Source: Pleurotus ostreatus/Saccharomyces cerevisiae fusant (Eukaryota; Opisthokonta). From it: a DNA stretch of 64,000 nt. The notes beneath the pieces were generated by a model. That model did not search any database and was not told where the DNA came from. It saw nothing but the letters and a program-made list of their open reading frames with translations. Location of the stretch: NCBI GenBank assembly GCA_024196135.1, contig JAMQCK010000043.1:62001-126000 (forward strand). Reading direction: 5' to 3'. This document shows, one piece after another, positions 61,522-64,000 of this stretch (position 1 is the first letter of the stretch; every line of letters begins with the position of its first letter). Both the position numbers and the translations under genes were made by a program.

Positions 61522-63438
61522 CCTTTGGGCGGGCCCTGTGGCAAGGAGCGATCTGCAAGAGGCGCTGCTTTGATTGCATGGCCCTCGTCCCTTTTATATC
61601 TACGCGCTTGCAGGAAGGCGCTTGCCATGAACCCTGAAGCAGCGTGGATATAAAGGGCATGAGTCCGCAAACGGCAAGGCCCTTCTTCCTCTCCGGGAAA
61701 AATCGTGCTGACGCTCTGGTCTTCAGAAAGCCGTCGATTACTCTCCGCATGGTTACTGTTCCTTCTTACGACTGTTGGTCAACGCGTCGCGGACGTCCGG
61801 TCGACGGAACGTCCAGTATCTGTGTGGCGCTTCACAGCGCTTACTTTGTCGCCTCTACAGCACCAGGCGCTTCCATGGAGGCTCCGAGTCATCTCCTCTG
61901 ATGTTCTGCGTGGTAAGCTGTGATATCTGCCGCTGACGGCCTTCGCCATTGGACTGTCACCCAAAGCGGGATCGCATTGGCCACGACCCGGTGCATGTGC
62001 TCGGTCCCTATGGTCTGACGGATCAGCTTCTCGGTGGTTCTTACATGCTCCCACCCGTAATTCTGGACGCAATACACTTCGCTTGGAGGACTTGCTTTGT
62101 GTGCGCCCGCGACCGTTGTTGCGTATGGTCAGTCAAGCCTTCCACTTCGGTCTCTCGTACGTGCGAGAACCTTTGGTCATGACATACTCCGCCATCGGTG
62201 GTGGTGGTCTCCGCCGATTCCTCGACGTGCGACACAGCTCGTGTGCCCGTGAGACTACCACAGTCTACTGAATACTTCGCCATTCTCCACGGCGAGCCCT
62301 CGTCTCGACTGCCCAAGCCTTCGCTTGCTACGATTATAGAGGATCAACTCTCTTTTTTCTTGCTGTGACACGACAAGACCTTCGTGCGTTCGTGAACACG
62401 TCTTAAGGTGGCGAGGCCACTGCTACCACACGTAAAGCGCGTACTCTGCGCCGGCCATTGTTCCCGATTGAGAATTCATTATGTGCTATCCGGGGATAGC
62501 ACTCGATCATCGCCAGCAGCGTATGGTAATATTATCCCATGAAGCAAGCCTTGAACGTTGAACATTCCGTGCGACGGCAAATTCCGATAGCCTGAGTGTC
62601 CCTCAAGGCCTGTTGAGTCTATTCAGTGACATCGTCCTCGATCTAATATGAATTACGAGCTCTGACGCCCACAGTTTTAGGTTCCATCTTGCCCTGATCG
62701 GTGGTCGACTGACTGGCGTATCCGGTGCTGGTGCTTCTTTACCCTCGCGATTCGTGCTTCCTTGCCACTCGTTCATTGAGTCTATCGCACGCAGAATCAG
62801 ATAGGCGCCCACAATTCGCTGGTAAGGCGAGACGGCTGTTTAGCTGCTTGTGCGTGCGGTGCTCATGCAGGCGGCATGGTGACCTGCAATTGGCGCGGAC
62901 TCTCTTCGTATTTCAGTTGTTGACAGGTTCTGAGGTCCGCCCGAAGGCTCAATCGCATCGCTATTCAGGCAAATCAGATGGGAATTCGAAGCCCCCGGCC
63001 TGGTGGACCGCTAAGTTCACGGATGTCTGAGCCTGCGCAAGTCCATCATCAGCTGCAACGGACGGCCCGCTTTCGTAGCCTCTCGTGGGGGTACATACCC
63101 CCAAAGATGCATTTGGTGCAGACAGAGAGAAACGAGATGACCGAGTACCAAGCTACGTAGAAAAGAAGTAGAAAGACGGGACGCAGAGCGCGCAAAACTA
63201 CCATACACTGGTCAACAACGGATGTCCTACATGCAAAACGTCCGATTCCACCTCCAGGCCAGGGCCTTGCGTGCTACAGCACTAGTGTATGACCCAGGTT
63301 GTAGCTGCATGCTCCGAAGAGCAAGAGCGGTTGCGAGTCCGTGCGTCTGATCATGGCGTCAATGCGAGAGTGGTGAGCAAGACAATGATGGCTTACCTTG
63401 CTGGATCTCCCATCACGCTTAGGCAACGCTCGAGTCTT
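61522..63438 (+). other. Gene-poor 1.9-kb region
   Basis: Lies upstream of the Clp1-like gene and downstream of the partial gene at the right edge. Open frames are all below about 105 codons and none shows a motif. No feature supported. Confidence 0.4.
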
Positions 63439-64000
63439 CTAATCTTCCTCCATGTCTGTTTCTGTTTCCGTCCCCTCGGTATCCGTCGCCTCGGTATCCA
63501 TCCCCTCCGCCTCCGCCTCGGTCTCCTGGGCCTCCGTCTGCTCGACTTCTGCGTCGTTGTCCTCCTCATCCGTGGTCTCGCCGCCCATGTCCATATCCTC
63601 GGGTCCTGCGACGTGCAGCGTCGGGCCATCTACGATAACAGGGCCCGCCGGCGGTTGAGGACCAGGGGGAGGGGAAGGGGATGACCGGGAGGCCAACCAG
63701 CGATGAGTAGTTCGCATGTGACGTCGCCTTTCGTTGGTACCGTTGGCCACGAAGACGTTCTCGAAGGTCTCCGTGCGCATTAGGCCGAGGCCACGACCAC
63801 GACGCGCGGGACGGGTCGAAGGAGCGGAAGGGGGAGGCAAAACAGTTGGTCCCGTGGCGGAACCGCTAGCTTGAGTAGCGGGTGGCGGTTGCACGCCGCT
63901 GCTAGGACCAGCGCCGGGGGTGTCGACCACCATGTCGTCTTGATGCAAACCCCCTAGGTGCACGCGCTCCGTCGGAGGCTCCTCGCCATTGCGCCCAACT
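63439..64000 (-). CDS. 3' part of an unknown acidic-tailed protein (cut by window edge)
   Basis: The open frame runs from the window end (reading NGEEPPTERVHLGGLHQDD) to a TAG at 63439-63441; the start lies beyond 64000. A Pro/Ser-rich stretch is followed by a basic block (RPARRGRGLGLMRTETFENV, NERRRHMRTTHRWLASR). A proline run and a long acidic tail follow, with repeated Thr-Glu words (MDTEATDTEGTETETDMEED). No domain recognised. Such tails occur in nuclear and chaperone-like proteins, but function is unknown. Confidence 0.6.
   Translation of the reverse strand, partial: VGRNGEEPPTERVHLGGLHQDDMVVDTPGAGPSSGVQPPPATQASGSATGPTVLPPPSAPSTRPARRGRGLGLMRTETFENVFVANGTNERRRHMRTTHRWLASRSSPSPPPGPQPPAGPVIVDGPTLHVAGPEDMDMGGETTDEEDNDAEVEQTEAQETEAEAEGMDTEATDTEGTETETDMEED

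Overview
The window is nuclear DNA of a filamentous basidiomycete, most likely an Agaricomycete. GC is high, genes are compact and mostly cut by 45-60 bp GT..AG introns, and both strands are densely used. Lineage-typical genes are present: a Clp1-like (clampless1) protein, a riboflavin-aldehyde-forming-enzyme/RlpA-like secreted protein, an F-box tandem array and Kre9/Knh1-like small wall proteins. Placement in Polyporales is only a guess. No rRNA, CRISPR, prophage or intact transposon was seen. One snRNA gene (U6) was found.

Layout. 1-2.2 kb: tandem pair of Kre9/Knh1-like cell-wall proteins, one secreted and one GPI-anchored. 2.9-9.3 kb: guanine deaminase, a BTB/POZ protein and the actin-patch protein Bzz1 (F-BAR, C1, two SH3). 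9.3-15.0 kb: secreted double-psi beta-barrel protein and the vacuolar Rab7-GEF subunit Mon1. 15.5-15.9 kb: decayed sugar-transporter fragment in an otherwise empty stretch. 17.5-23.0 kb: PP2C phosphatase (Ptc2/3 type), NUDCD1-like CS-domain protein and ribosomal protein uL22 (L17). 24.0-32.3 kb: Kha1-type K+/H+ antiporter, Rsp5/Nedd4 HECT ubiquitin ligase and a MYND zinc-finger protein. 34.5-38.7 kb: Lac12-like MFS sugar transporter and Bud22. 39.0-44.4 kb: three tandem F-box-like genes, the last one broken. 44.8-48.4 kb: NuA4 subunit Eaf7 and an unknown acidic protein. 49.8-51.7 kb: a second Kre9-like pair. 52.6-61.5 kb: a large Rif1-N-like protein, a cyclopropane-fatty-acid-synthase-like methyltransferase, U6 snRNA and a Clp1-like gene. 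63.4 kb to the end: 3' part of an unknown acidic protein.

The genes are mostly independent housekeeping functions: endocytosis and vacuole traffic (Bzz1, Rsp5, Mon1), ion and sugar transport, chromatin and telomere (Eaf7, Rif1-like), ribosome biogenesis (uL22, Bud22) and splicing (U6). The accessory material is the four Kre9-like genes, the F-box array and the transporter relic. Gene models were built by hand from reading frame, splice signals and family motifs. Intron edges are exact where stated and approximate elsewhere. No convincingly new multi-gene system was found. The most unusual items are the micro-exon 5' ends, the decayed transporter copy, the broken F-box copy and the 3' tail of the U6 gene.
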